Position numbers and translations under genes: made by a program. Shown piece after piece: positions 44,057-53,463 of a stretch of 64,000 nucleotides of DNA. Numbering within the stretch: position 1 is the first letter of the stretch; the number at the start of each line of letters is the position of its first letter. Source of the DNA: Erwinia billingiae Eb661 (lineage in GTDB: Bacteria > Pseudomonadota > Gammaproteobacteria > Enterobacterales > Enterobacteriaceae); contig NC_014306.1 of the NCBI RefSeq assembly GCF_000196615.1, positions 4,216,001 to 4,280,000 on the forward strand, read 5' to 3'. The notes under the pieces were generated by a model that ran no database searches, was not told the DNA's origin, and worked only from the letters and a program-made list of their open reading frames with translations.

Positions 44057-44797
44057 TTATCTTTTATCGGCGGCTTCGCGCGCGGCCACTTCTGCGTTCA
44101 ACTCGTCAAGTTTCGCCATCATCAGTTCACGGCAGTGTGTCGCCAGCTTGCGCACCGACTGGTCGGCAAAGGCAGCCGTATCTACCGGTGGCAGCATTTC
44201 GATAATCACATGGCCGTTGTTCAGGCGGTTAAGCTTAATTTTATCGTGGGTGTTCGACACCACAATCGGGATGATCGGCACACCGGCGGCCATTGCCGCG
44301 TGAAACGCGCCGGTTTTAAACGGCAGCAGGCCACGACCACGGCTGCGGGTGCCTTCCGGGAACATCCAGAACGAGATTTTTTTCTTCTTGAACTGATCGA
44401 CCAGCTCGCCAATGGTGCCGTGCGCCTTGGAGCGGTTATCACGGTCAATCAGCAGGTTACCGGTCAGCCAGTACAGCAGGCCAAAAAAGGGCACCCACAA
44501 CAGCGTTTTCTTACCGACGGTCACCGTCGTTGGCTGCACAATCTTCGCCGCGGTGATCATATCGTAGTTATTTTGATGGTTGGCAATATAGATGGCGTTA
44601 GGGTAATTATCGGCGCCTTCTGGACGGCGGAGTTCGACTTTCAGGCCAAATACCGTCGAAAGTTTGCCAAAAAGATGGCCAAACGTGGCGACGTGACGCG
44701 GGTTTCTCGGGCTGAATAAGCACCAGATGCAGCCAAAGACACACACCAGGATTGAGTAAATCACCACGACAATAAAACGTAAAATTGAGAGCATCAC
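44057..44797 (-). CDS. plsC: 1-Acyl-sn-glycerol-3-phosphate acyltransferase
   Basis: A 246-residue membrane acyltransferase with an N-terminal hydrophobic segment and the catalytic NHQNNYD (HX4D) and FPEGTRSRG motifs. It makes phosphatidic acid from lysophosphatidic acid in phospholipid synthesis. Length agrees with E. coli PlsC (245). Located between parC and ftsP as in E. coli. Confidence 0.97.
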   Translation of the reverse strand: MMLSILRFIVVVIYSILVCVFGCIWCLFSPRNPRHVATFGHLFGKLSTVFGLKVELRRPEGADNYPNAIYIANHQNNYDMITAAKIVQPTTVTVGKKTLLWVPFFGLLYWLTGNLLIDRDNRSKAHGTIGELVDQFKKKKISFWMFPEGTRSRGRGLLPFKTGAFHAAMAAGVPIIPIVVSNTHDKIKLNRLNNGHVIIEMLPPVDTAAFADQSVRKLATHCRELMMAKLDELNAEVAAREAADKR

Positions 44798-44933
44798 ATC
44801 CTCGTTATTGCTTTCAGACTCCCTTGAGTCGGCAGACGGTAACCTGACCTGTTACCGGGGCGAACGCCCTGCCTTCGGGGTACGGATAAAGTATATCCTG
44901 AAATCTTGAAATTGACTGCATTTCACCGGGTTA

Positions 44934-44951
44934 GCCAGGCTTTCGCCTGGC
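44934..44951 (-). other. Stem-loop after parC
   Basis: Perfect 7-bp stem GCCAGGC / GCCTGGC with loop TTTC (GAAA on the minus strand), 23 nt past the parC stop; no T-run. It may protect or end the parC transcript. Confidence 0.4.
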
Positions 44952-44974
44952 CAGCACGCAGTATACAGGGACCG

Positions 44975-47248
44975 TTACTCTTCGCTGTCAGCAACCGGTG
45001 CTCTGACCGGACCGTCAACTTCCACCCGATCGATACGCTGCAATCCACGTGGCAACAGCGTACCGCGACGCCCGCGCTCTGCGCGGAACTTCTGCAGATC
45101 GTCAGGCTTCAGCGTCAGCTTGCGTTTACCGACGTGCAGCGTCACCGAGGTTTGTGGTGTCAGCAGCAGCAGCCAGGCCAGATTATCTTCACCGGACGCC
45201 GCCTGCGCGGAAGGAATGGAGATAATTTTGTTGCCCTTGCCTTTCGACAGCTGCGGCAGATCGCCCACCGGGAACAGCAGCATCCGGCCCGCAGAGGTGA
45301 TCGCTAACAGCAGATCGTCATCATGATGGATAGCCAGTGGCGTCATCACTTTGGCATTCTGCGGCAGCGTGAGCAGCGCTTTACCGGCGCGGTTACGGGA
45401 AACCAGATCGCTGAAGGTACAGACGAAGCCGTAGCCCGCGTTTGAGGCCATCAGCAGTTTCTGATCGTCGGCCTCCATCAGCACCTGCTCCATCACCGCG
45501 CCCGGCGGTGGCGTCAGCTTGCCGGTTAACGGCTCGCCCTGGCCACGCGCCGACGGCAGCGTAATCGGATCCAGCGCATAGCTGCGCCCGGTGGAGTCGA
45601 CAAACACCACCGGCTGATTGCTCTTGCCACGGGCGGCGGCGCGATAGCTGTCACCGGCTTTGTAGCTCAGGCCACCCGGATCGATATCATGCCCTTTGGC
45701 GCTGCGTACCCAGCCAGACTGCGACAGCACAATGGTCACCGGCTCTGACGGCACCAGTTCGCTTTCGCTGATGGCTTTGGCTTCTTCACGCTCACGCAGC
45801 GGTGAACGGCGATCGTCGCCATACAGGTCGCTGTCTGCCTGCAACTCTTTCTTCAGCAGGGTATTCATTTTGCGTTCGGACGCCAGAATGCCCTGCAGCT
45901 GATCGCGCTCTTTCGCCAGCTCATCCTGCTCGCCGCGAATTTTCATCTCTTCCAGCTTGGCGAGATGACGTAATTTCAGTTCGAGGATCGCTTCAGCCTG
46001 CGTTTCGCTGATCTCAAAGCGCGACATCAGGACCGGCTTGGGTTCGTCCTCGGTACGAATGATGTGGATCACTTCGTCGATGTTGAGGAACGCCACCAGC
46101 AAACCTTCGAGGATATGCAGACGACGCAGCACTTTATCCAGACGGTGCTGCAAGCGGCGGCGCACGGTATCACGACGGTAGATCAGCCACTCGCTGAGGA
46201 TCTCCAGCAGGTTTTTCACCGCCGGACGGTTGTTCAGGCCGATCATGTTCAGGTTGATGCGGTAGCTTTTTTCCAGATCGGTGGTGGCAAACAGGTGGTT
46301 CATCACCTGGTCCATATCCACCCGATTGGAGCGCGGCACAATCACCAGCCGCGTCGGGTTCTCGTGGTTGGATTCATCACGCAGATCCTCGACCATTGGC
46401 AGCTTTTTATTGCGCATCTGGGCAGCAATCTGCTCCAGCACGCGGGCACCGGAGACCTGATGCGGCAGCGCGGTGATCACCACGTCGCCATCTTCACGTT
46501 TCCACACCGCGCGCATGCGCACCGAGCCACGACCGCTCTGGTAAATTTTACGAATTTCGTTACGCGGCGTAATGATTTCGGCTTCGGTCGGATAGTCCGG
46601 CCCCTGCACGATATCCAGCAGCTCGTCGAGAGTGGTTTTTGGTGCGTCGATCAGCGCGATCGCCGCCTTCGCCACTTCGCGCAGGTTATGCGGAGGAATA
46701 TCCGTTGCCATGCCCACCGCAATCCCGGTGGTGCCGTTCAGCAGGATATTCGGCAGCCGCGCAGGCAGCATTTTCGGCTCCTGCATGGTGCCGTCGAAGT
46801 TCGGGACATAGTCGACGGTGCCCTGTCCCAGCTCGCCCAGCAGCACTTCGGCATATTTCGACAGGCGGGATTCGGTGTAACGCATCGCGGCGAAGGACTT
46901 CGGATCGTCCGGCGCACCCCAGTTTCCCTGACCATCCACCAGCGGATAGCGGTAAGAGAACGGCTGCGCCATCAGCACCATCGCTTCATAACAGGCGCTG
47001 TCGCCGTGCGGATGGTATTTACCCAGCACGTCACCCACGGTACGGGCCGACTTTTTGAACTTGGCGCTGTTGTTCAGCCCCAGCTCTGACATCGCATAGA
47101 CAATGCGGCGCTGTACGGGCTTCAGCCCGTCGCCAATATAGGGCAGCGCACGGTCCATGATGACGTACATGGAATAGTTGAGGTAGGCCTCTTCCGTAAA
47201 CTTATGCAGGGCACGACGCTCTGCACCATCCTGCGTCAGGTCACTCAT
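44975..47248 (-). CDS. parC: DNA topoisomerase IV subunit A
   Basis: A 757-residue type IIA topoisomerase subunit that separates linked daughter chromosomes together with ParE. The active-site tyrosine is Y124 ([10 protein letters not shown]120 in E. coli, because of four extra N-terminal residues). The quinolone region reads [12 protein letters not shown], with Ser84 and Glu88 equal to wild-type Ser80 and Glu84, so no common resistance change is present. The C-terminal beta-pinwheel domain follows from about residue 500. ParE is not within the window. Confidence 0.98.
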   Translation of the reverse strand: MSDLTQDGAERRALHKFTEEAYLNYSMYVIMDRALPYIGDGLKPVQRRIVYAMSELGLNNSAKFKKSARTVGDVLGKYHPHGDSACYEAMVLMAQPFSYRYPLVDGQGNWGAPDDPKSFAAMRYTESRLSKYAEVLLGELGQGTVDYVPNFDGTMQEPKMLPARLPNILLNGTTGIAVGMATDIPPHNLREVAKAAIALIDAPKTTLDELLDIVQGPDYPTEAEIITPRNEIRKIYQSGRGSVRMRAVWKREDGDVVITALPHQVSGARVLEQIAAQMRNKKLPMVEDLRDESNHENPTRLVIVPRSNRVDMDQVMNHLFATTDLEKSYRINLNMIGLNNRPAVKNLLEILSEWLIYRRDTVRRRLQHRLDKVLRRLHILEGLLVAFLNIDEVIHIIRTEDEPKPVLMSRFEISETQAEAILELKLRHLAKLEEMKIRGEQDELAKERDQLQGILASERKMNTLLKKELQADSDLYGDDRRSPLREREEAKAISESELVPSEPVTIVLSQSGWVRSAKGHDIDPGGLSYKAGDSYRAAARGKSNQPVVFVDSTGRSYALDPITLPSARGQGEPLTGKLTPPPGAVMEQVLMEADDQKLLMASNAGYGFVCTFSDLVSRNRAGKALLTLPQNAKVMTPLAIHHDDDLLLAITSAGRMLLFPVGDLPQLSKGKGNKIISIPSAQAASGEDNLAWLLLLTPQTSVTLHVGKRKLTLKPDDLQKFRAERGRRGTLLPRGLQRIDRVEVDGPVRAPVADSEE

Positions 47249-47367
47249 TACTCTTGATTCCTCACATCGCGGCGCTGTTGGCGCGCCACATCGGGGTCGT
47301 TTGGCGTGGATAGTACCTTATCCAGGCGGGGTCTGTCACAGGTAACCGTGGGGGCAAAGCGGATTCA

Positions 47368-47389
47368 GGCGGGGAAAGATTGCCCCGCC
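47368..47389 (-). terminator. Terminator-like hairpin after pheC
   Basis: Seven-bp GC stem GGCGGGG / CCCCGCC with an 8-nt loop, 7 nt past the pheC stop; followed by TGAATCC on that strand, so a weak T-tract. Confidence 0.45.
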
Positions 47390-47396
47390 ATCAGGT

Positions 47397-48179
47397 TTAT
47401 TTTTTAACGGCCAGCCACTGGCTGACAACCTGCTGATATTCGCCGGTGGCATTGCTCAAATGCAGCCACTGATCGACATACAGTTTCCAGCTCAGATCGT
47501 CACGCGGCAGCATGTAGGCTTTCTCGCCGTACTGCATCGGCTGCTCAGGATTGATGGCGCAGAGTTTGGGATAGTGTTTCTGCTGGAACATCGCTTCCGA
47601 GGCATCGGTGATCATCACGTCGGCTTTTTTATCCACTAACTGCTGGAATATGGTGACGTTGTCGTGGAACAGCGTCAGGTTAGCCTGCGGCAGGTAAGCG
47701 TGGACAAACGCCTCGTTGGTGCCACCCGCCGGTTCGATCAGCCGCACCGACGGCTTATTCAGCTGTTCAATGGTGCGGTACTTCTTCTTATCGGCACAGC
47801 GCACCAGCGGGATCTTGCCATCGGTACCCAGCGGGGTAGCAAACCAGGCGGTTTGCTGGCGTTTCAGGGTGACCGACACGCCGCCCAGGGCAATATCGCA
47901 CTGCTTGGCGATAAAGTCTGGCGTTAAGGTTTTCCAGGTTGTGGGCACCCACTTCACTTCCGCGCCGAGATTTTTGGCCAGTGACTGCGCCATCGCGATA
48001 TCAATACCTTCATATTGCCCGTCAGCGCGCAGGAAGGTGTACGGCTTGTAATCGCCGGTGGTGCAAACGGTCAGGACTTTGCTTTGCAGCACGCGGTCCA
48101 GATGTGACTGAGCACTGGCGCCGCCTGCAACCAGCAGTAACGCGGCAACCCCGCTTTTAATGCGTATTTTTTTTATCAT
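47397..48179 (-). CDS. pheC: Periplasmic cyclohexadienyl dehydratase
   Basis: A 260-residue protein with a signal peptide (ending GASAQS, about residue 24) and the fold of amino-acid-binding proteins. It matches P. aeruginosa PheC closely: the CTTGDYKPYTF opening, PAGGTNEAFVHAYL, NVTIFQQLVDKKADVMITDASEA (with the conserved catalytic glutamate) and EKAYMLPRDD near the end. PheC turns prephenate into phenylpyruvate and arogenate into phenylalanine, outside the cytoplasm. It was first described in Pseudomonas and Erwinia herbicola. An amino-acid ABC binding protein is the alternative, but no ABC genes are adjacent. ATG 48179 gives a standard signal peptide; 48194 is possible. Confidence 0.78.
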   Translation of the reverse strand: MIKKIRIKSGVAALLLVAGGASAQSHLDRVLQSKVLTVCTTGDYKPYTFLRADGQYEGIDIAMAQSLAKNLGAEVKWVPTTWKTLTPDFIAKQCDIALGGVSVTLKRQQTAWFATPLGTDGKIPLVRCADKKKYRTIEQLNKPSVRLIEPAGGTNEAFVHAYLPQANLTLFHDNVTIFQQLVDKKADVMITDASEAMFQQKHYPKLCAINPEQPMQYGEKAYMLPRDDLSWKLYVDQWLHLSNATGEYQQVVSQWLAVKK

Positions 48180-48332
48180 TGTTGTCTGTCTCATGGTAAC
48201 TGTGCCGAAATCCTACCTTGTGAAGCGCCATTATTGCTCAAAAAGCAAAAGTGTTGTGATCAAACACACATTTTTCTCTGCGGCTCTCGCGCGTAGACTG
48301 GCCGTAATGTCATGAACTGGAGAACAAAGAGC

Positions 48333-48914
48333 ATGAGCAAGATTTTAATTATTGATGCAGGAAAAGCCTTCGCCCATTCAAAAGGCGAACTGAACCACAC
48401 GATGACCGAAGTGGCCGCCACCTTTTTACGCGATGCCGGCCATCAGGTCGACGTCACCGTGGTTGACGACGGCTATGTGATTACCGATGAAGTGCAGAAA
48501 TATCTTGATGCGGATACCGTGATTTACCAGATGCCCGGTTGGTGGATGGGCGAGCCGTGGATCCTGAAGAAATACATTGATGAAGTCTTCACCGAAGGCC
48601 ACGGTTCACTGTACGCCAGCGATGGCCGTACCCGCTCAGACGCGGCAAAAAAATACGGCTCCGGCGGGCTGATTCAGGGCACCAAATATATGCTGTCCCT
48701 GACCTGGAATGCGCCGCTGCAGGCCTTTACCGATCCCGAGCAGTTCTTCGAAGGCGTCGGCGTCGATGGCCTGTACCTGCACTTCCATAAGGCGAATCAG
48801 TTCCTCGGTATGGAAGGTTTACCGACCTTTATTTGTAACGATGTGATTAAACAGCCGGACATTGCCGCAGATATTGCGCGCTATCGGACTCATCTGAGCG
48901 AAATCTTTGCTTAA
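48333..48914 (+). CDS. mdaB: NAD(P)H quinone reductase MdaB
   Basis: A 193-residue flavodoxin-fold protein equal in length to E. coli MdaB. It reduces quinones by two electrons with NADPH, using FAD. The stretches MPGWWMGEPW and GTKYMLSLTWNAP are typical. The start at 48333 (ATG with GGAG upstream) is chosen over an earlier ATG. The ygiN gene follows after 33 nt, making a two-gene operon as in E. coli. Confidence 0.95.
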   Translation: MSKILIIDAGKAFAHSKGELNHTMTEVAATFLRDAGHQVDVTVVDDGYVITDEVQKYLDADTVIYQMPGWWMGEPWILKKYIDEVFTEGHGSLYASDGRTRSDAAKKYGSGGLIQGTKYMLSLTWNAPLQAFTDPEQFFEGVGVDGLYLHFHKANQFLGMEGLPTFICNDVIKQPDIAADIARYRTHLSEIFA

Positions 48915-48947
48915 CTAGTCAGACGACAATCTCACTAAGGAATAACT

Positions 48948-49256
48948 ATGCTCACCGTGATCGCTGAAATTTGCGTAAAGCCAGGCCGCCGTACGGCCGT
49001 GTTACAGGCTATTGAGAACGTAACGCCAACGGTGTTGGAGGAAGCGGGCTGCGGAAGCTATCAGGCGCTGACTGACTATAAAGCGCAGGTTCCCTGGAAG
49101 CAGCATTCGCCCGATTCCATCTTTATGGTCGAGCACTGGGATTCTCTGCGCCATCTGGAGCAGCATCAGCAGGCTGCCCATATGGAACAGCACCGCACCA
49201 ACATCAAAGCCGATGTGGTGGATGTGAAGATTTTCGTGCTGGAAGCGGCTAAGTAA
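48948..49256 (+). CDS. ygiN: Quinol monooxygenase YgiN
   Basis: A 102-residue ABM-fold protein with the family sequence MLTVIAEICVKPG and DSIFMVEHWDS. E. coli YgiN oxidises menadiol, making a redox cycle with MdaB. It is in an operon with mdaB and ends at a good terminator. Confidence 0.93.
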   Translation: MLTVIAEICVKPGRRTAVLQAIENVTPTVLEEAGCGSYQALTDYKAQVPWKQHSPDSIFMVEHWDSLRHLEQHQQAAHMEQHRTNIKADVVDVKIFVLEAAK

Positions 49257-49271
49257 CCTGCCTTAAATACT

Positions 49272-49309
49272 TCGCCCGGATGAGCAGGCCTCTCCGGGCG
49301 ATTTTTTTT
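49272..49309 (+). terminator. Terminator after mdaB-ygiN
   Basis: Nine-bp stem TCGCCCGGA / TCCGGGCGA (49272-49280, 49293-49301), 12-nt loop, then eight T. It reaches the stop of the convergent monooxygenase gene. Confidence 0.88.
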
Positions 49310-50564
49310 AACCCTGTCGGTATTCGCTGTATTTTCGCTGCGTGGCAATATGGTCAGCGATATACTTCGCGTCGTGCCAGACACCCCAAATAAACGTCGA
49401 GCCCCGGCGCGATAACCACGGTAATCCTAAGAAATAGACCCCCGCTTCACTGGATACACCACGTTGGTGTTTCGGCTTATTCTTTTCATCAAAGGCATCC
49501 ACCTGCAGCCAGCTGTAATCCGTGGTATAGCCGGTCGCCCAGATAATTGAGGTAATTCCCGCCTCTTCAAGATCCAGCTGTAATATAGGATGGGTCACGC
49601 ATTCAGGGTTTTCCAGGAACTGTCGCGCTTGCGGCTCTTCCGGCAGATCCAGACCGTTACGGACAACATAGGCGTCCGCCGCATCCAGCAGCGAGAGATA
49701 GTTTTCATCACCACGGGAAATATTCTCTGCCAGATCGGGCTGGAAGGTCACCTTGCCATTGCGGAACGCTTTTGTCAGGCCCACCAACGTGACGCCCTGA
49801 TGCGCCAGTGCGCGGAAATCAACGGTATGACCGCCGCGTGCGCCGCTCACGGCAATGGTCACATGCTCTTTGCCTGGCTGGCTGGCGGAGGCGTCCCACA
49901 AGCCCAGCACGCCCAACCACCAGCAGAAATCGCGGTTACGGTAAGCACGCGGCGGACGGTCATGTGCCCCCACGGAAAGGTACACCGCTTTGCCTGCGCG
50001 CTGCAGCTCGTCCGCGATCTGCACACCGGACGATCCCGCGCCGACCACCAGCACCGCGCCTTCAGGCAGCTGCTGCGGGTTGTAATAGGCCGCAGAATGG
50101 ATCTGATGCACGCTGTCATCATTTGGCGCGATCGCCGGGATCACCGGACGCTGGAATGGCCCGGTGGCGGCAACAATATGCCGCGCTTCAATGATCCCTT
50201 CCGACGTTTCCACCGTGAAGCCCGCGCGTCCGACGTTGCGTTCAACGCGTTTCACTTCAACGCCGGTACGGATTGGCGCGTTAAATTTCTCGGCATAGGC
50301 CGCAAAATAGTCGGCAACGCCCTCTTTCGGCACGAAGCCGTCGGCATCAATACCGGGAAATTCCATGCCGGGGAAACGATCGTGCCAGGCAGGACCATTG
50401 GCAACCAGCGAGTCCCAGCGTCCGCTGCGCCAGGCTTCGGCAATGCGTTTTTTTTCCAATACCAGATGGGCAATGCCCAATTTAGTCAGATGTTCGCTCA
50501 TGGCAACACCGGCTTGCCCGGCGCCAATAACCAGGGTATCTGTCACGGTTTTTTCAACCATCAT
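49308..50564 (-). CDS. FAD-dependent monooxygenase (flavin monooxygenase-like)
   Basis: A 418-residue FAD/NAD(P)-binding protein. The first dinucleotide motif GAGQAG is at 14-19 (FAD), and a second, VVGAGSSGVQIADEL near residue 172, binds NADPH; the pattern is that of CzcO/FMO-like monooxygenases and of soluble indole- or flavin-monooxygenases. The start at 50564 has AAGGA 7 nt upstream; a long N-terminal extension up to 50759 has no family sequence and overlaps the neighbouring ATPase gene. It is last in the GH3-ABC operon, 37 nt after the ATPase gene, so it probably acts on the imported compound. The substrate is unknown. Confidence 0.75.
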   Translation of the reverse strand: MMVEKTVTDTLVIGAGQAGVAMSEHLTKLGIAHLVLEKKRIAEAWRSGRWDSLVANGPAWHDRFPGMEFPGIDADGFVPKEGVADYFAAYAEKFNAPIRTGVEVKRVERNVGRAGFTVETSEGIIEARHIVAATGPFQRPVIPAIAPNDDSVHQIHSAAYYNPQQLPEGAVLVVGAGSSGVQIADELQRAGKAVYLSVGAHDRPPRAYRNRDFCWWLGVLGLWDASASQPGKEHVTIAVSGARGGHTVDFRALAHQGVTLVGLTKAFRNGKVTFQPDLAENISRGDENYLSLLDAADAYVVRNGLDLPEEPQARQFLENPECVTHPILQLDLEEAGITSIIWATGYTTDYSWLQVDAFDEKNKPKHQRGVSSEAGVYFLGLPWLSRRGSTFIWGVWHDAKYIADHIATQRKYSEYRQG

Positions 50565-50601
50565 CACTGCATCCTTAAAGTAGTTTTCTGTTGCGGACGG
50601 A

Positions 50602-51639
50602 TTACGCCGGGAGTAACAGACTTTGCTGAACATCCCAACCCAGCGAAACCCGATCGCCAATTCGGTTGCCGGACAGGCCATTGCTGCGCACCACGAACCG
50701 TGCGCCCTCAGCCAGCGCCACCACCAGACGGGTTTCTGAGCCGGCATAAATACGCTCACAGATTTCGCCGTGCAGCTGGCCGCTGCCGGCCTGCAAAATA
50801 CGTAAATGTTCTGGGCGGATCACCAGCGAAGCGTTGCCCTGTTTGGTCGGGGATTCCGGCAGCGCGAATGAGCCCTGTTTGGTCACCAGCTGGCCGCCCT
50901 GAATATCCCCTTGCAAAATATTGGAGAGGCCAATAAATCCGGCCACAAAGGTCGACTGCGGGCGTTCATAGATGCCTTCTGGCGTGTCGATCTGCACGAT
51001 CCGCCCTTCATTCATCAGACAGATGCGATCTGAAAGCGCCAGCGCCTCTTCCTGATCGTGGGTGACAAAGATGATCGTGGCGCCTGACTCACGGTGGATC
51101 CGGCGGATCTCCATCTGCATAGTTTCACGCAGTTGGCGATCGAGCGCGCCCAGCGGTTCATCCATCAGGATGATCCCCGGCTGGTATACCAGGCAGCGTG
51201 CCAGGGCGACACGTTGCTGCTGACCGCCAGACAGGGCCCGCGGAAAACGCTGCGCCGCATGGCCCAGCTCAACCATTTCCAGCGCGGCTTTGACCTTGCG
51301 GGCCACTTCCGCCGCCGGCAGTTGCCGCATCCGCAGCGGAAACCCGACGTTTTCTTCAATGGTCAGATGTGGAAAGAGCGCATAGTTCTGGAACACCACG
51401 CCGATATCGCGTTTGTGAACCGGCGTCCAGGTTTCATCTTTTCCGTCGATCAATAACCGGCCCGAGGTCGGTTCGGTCAGACCACTGATGATCTGCAATA
51501 AGGTGGTTTTACCGGAGCCGGAGGAGCCAAGCAGGGTTAACAGCTCCCCTTTGTTTACCGTTAAATCCAGATCCTGCAATACCTTGGTTTGCCCGTAGTA
51601 TTTGGCGATCTGTTCCACTTTCAACTTAACAGAGGACAT
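50602..51639 (-). CDS. ABC transporter ATPase (polyamine/opine type)
   Basis: A 345-residue ATPase with Walker A GSSGSGKTT, signature LSGGQQQR, Walker B ILMDEPLGALD, and a C-terminal TOBE-like domain (about 280-345). This is the PotA/FbpC-like layout. It starts 2 nt after the stop of the permease gene, with GGAGAA in the overlap region, and belongs to the same importer. Confidence 0.9.
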   Translation of the reverse strand: MSSVKLKVEQIAKYYGQTKVLQDLDLTVNKGELLTLLGSSGSGKTTLLQIISGLTEPTSGRLLIDGKDETWTPVHKRDIGVVFQNYALFPHLTIEENVGFPLRMRQLPAAEVARKVKAALEMVELGHAAQRFPRALSGGQQQRVALARCLVYQPGIILMDEPLGALDRQLRETMQMEIRRIHRESGATIIFVTHDQEEALALSDRICLMNEGRIVQIDTPEGIYERPQSTFVAGFIGLSNILQGDIQGGQLVTKQGSFALPESPTKQGNASLVIRPEHLRILQAGSGQLHGEICERIYAGSETRLVVALAEGARFVVRSNGLSGNRIGDRVSLGWDVQQSLLLPA

Positions 51640-51641
51640 GC

Positions 51642-53414
51642 TTATTCTCCTTGCAGCGCATCGGCTTTACGACGCGAGCGTTCAGCAATAATGAACAACA
51701 GCGTAACCACGGACAGGATAATCACCGAGGCGGCAGCCAGCGTTGGCGTAACGGACAGCAGCACGTCATCCCACATCTGTTTAGGCAGCGTCTGCTTCAC
51801 GCCGCCGCCGACAAACAGGGCAACCGTCAGCTCTTCAAACGAGTTGAGGAAACCAAAGATAAACGCCGCCACCAGGCTGCTTTTGATTAACGGTAGGGTG
51901 ATTTCCCGCAGCGTTCGCCAGCGGCTGGCACCCAGCGTGCCCGCTGCCTGATCCAGCCGCCAGTCATAGCCTTTGAAGGTGGTGAGGATAATGATAAACA
52001 CCACCGGAATGGCCATCACCGTATGCCCCAGAATGATGCCAAGGTCAGACCCAATCAGCCCCAGGGTGGCAAATAGATAGAACAGGGAAACGGCGGTCAC
52101 AATGTTGGGAATGATCATTGGCAGCAGGAAGGTCATCACCACCAGGCTGCCCGATTTACCCTGATGTTTTGCCAGGCCAAAGGCCGCGGCACCTGAAATC
52201 AGCACCGAGAAGATGCCGGTGACCAGCGCGATGCCAAAGGAACGTATCGTGGCCCCGGTCCAGATGGGTGATTCCAGATAGGTTTCCATCCAGCGCAACG
52301 AATAACCCGGCGGTGGAAATTGCAGGAAGCTGGAGCTGCTGAAGGCCATCGGCAGGAAGGACACCACCGGTGAAACCAGCACCAGCATCACCAGGATACT
52401 GAACAGTGGCAGCAGCCAGCCGAAGCCGGGACGCCCAGGGATCACCGCCAGCCCTGTGGCCAGCCCGTCACATACCCGCGCCAGCACAGCGGTAATCGCA
52501 TAGCCCACCCGTCGGATCAGCTTGCCGCTGGCATGGCTTTCGCCACCTGAAATCGCCGACATGCCGAACAGCTTGTCATAGCAAAAACAGACAATCAGCG
52601 TGGTCACCAGAAGCATCATCGCCACCGCACCGGCCAGTCGCCAGTTGAGCAGTTGTTGCACCTGGGTGATCAGCAGCTGGCCAATCACCGAATCCTGCGG
52701 GCTGCCGAGTAATGCCGGCGTAATAAAGAACCCCAGTGAACCGATAAAGATCAGCAAACAGGCCGCGACCACCCCAGGCATGGAAAGCGGGAAAAAGATC
52801 CGCCAGAAGCTTTGCGCCTTTGACGCCCCGAGCGTGTGCCCGGCCTTCATCAACCCGTTATCAATGCCGGTCATGGTCGGCAGCATGGTGATGATCGCCA
52901 GCGGCAACATGCTGTGCGCCATGGCAAATACCACCACGCCGCGGGTATAGAGCACATTCAGCGGCTGATCGGCACCCAGCGACAGCAGGATTTCCGAGAG
53001 AATGCCACGGCGGGAAAGCAGCACCAGCCACGCAAAGTTTTTCAACAGGGCGCTGGTCCAGAATGGCAGTAAAATCAGCCACATTAAGCGACGCCGGACG
53101 GTTTCCGTGCGCTGTGAAAGCCAGTACGCTACCGGGTAGCCAATAACCAGGCAGACCACGGTGGTTTGCAGCGCGATGGTGAAGGTATTCAGCATCACCT
53201 TCACGTAGATCCCGGCCCCAAACATCTGGCTCCAGACCGCAAGTGAGAATCCGCCGTCGCCATCCTGAAAGCTGAGTAACATCAGTTTCAGCGTCGGCCA
53301 GGCGAGGAACAGGGCCAAAAAGAGTAGTCCTGGCGCCGTCAGCCACAGGGGATGCCAGCGTCGGGATTGACCAGGTGGCGATTTTTTCACGCCAGATGTT
53401 GCGAGTTCTGCCAA
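51642..53414 (-). CDS. Fused two-domain ABC permease (PotB-PotC type)
   Basis: A 590-residue membrane protein with two complete binding-protein-dependent permease domains. The first (about 25-285) has the EAA-type loop GHTLGASKAQSFWRIFFP; the second (about 325-585) has AAGTLGASRWRTLREITLP. In most polyamine-type transporters the two are separate genes; here they are one chain, joined by a linker of about 40 residues. The start at 53414 (TTG) has GGAGG 8 nt upstream; an in-frame TTG at 53429 is also possible but overlaps that site. Confidence 0.82.
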   Translation of the reverse strand: MAELATSGVKKSPPGQSRRWHPLWLTAPGLLFLALFLAWPTLKLMLLSFQDGDGGFSLAVWSQMFGAGIYVKVMLNTFTIALQTTVVCLVIGYPVAYWLSQRTETVRRRLMWLILLPFWTSALLKNFAWLVLLSRRGILSEILLSLGADQPLNVLYTRGVVVFAMAHSMLPLAIITMLPTMTGIDNGLMKAGHTLGASKAQSFWRIFFPLSMPGVVAACLLIFIGSLGFFITPALLGSPQDSVIGQLLITQVQQLLNWRLAGAVAMMLLVTTLIVCFCYDKLFGMSAISGGESHASGKLIRRVGYAITAVLARVCDGLATGLAVIPGRPGFGWLLPLFSILVMLVLVSPVVSFLPMAFSSSSFLQFPPPGYSLRWMETYLESPIWTGATIRSFGIALVTGIFSVLISGAAAFGLAKHQGKSGSLVVMTFLLPMIIPNIVTAVSLFYLFATLGLIGSDLGIILGHTVMAIPVVFIIILTTFKGYDWRLDQAAGTLGASRWRTLREITLPLIKSSLVAAFIFGFLNSFEELTVALFVGGGVKQTLPKQMWDDVLLSVTPTLAAASVIILSVVTLLFIIAERSRRKADALQGE

Positions 53415-53463
53415 AGACTTGTCCTCCAACAGGTTGGGTGGCGCGATTGCGCCACCGCCTGAA

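Noticed and set aside
44975..47248. Quinolone resistance mutation in parC
   Set aside because: Ser84 and Glu88, equal to E. coli Ser80 and Glu84, are both wild type.
47397..48179. Amino-acid ABC transporter binding protein
   Set aside because: Close agreement with PheC along the whole length, conserved glutamate, and no permease or ATPase gene nearby.
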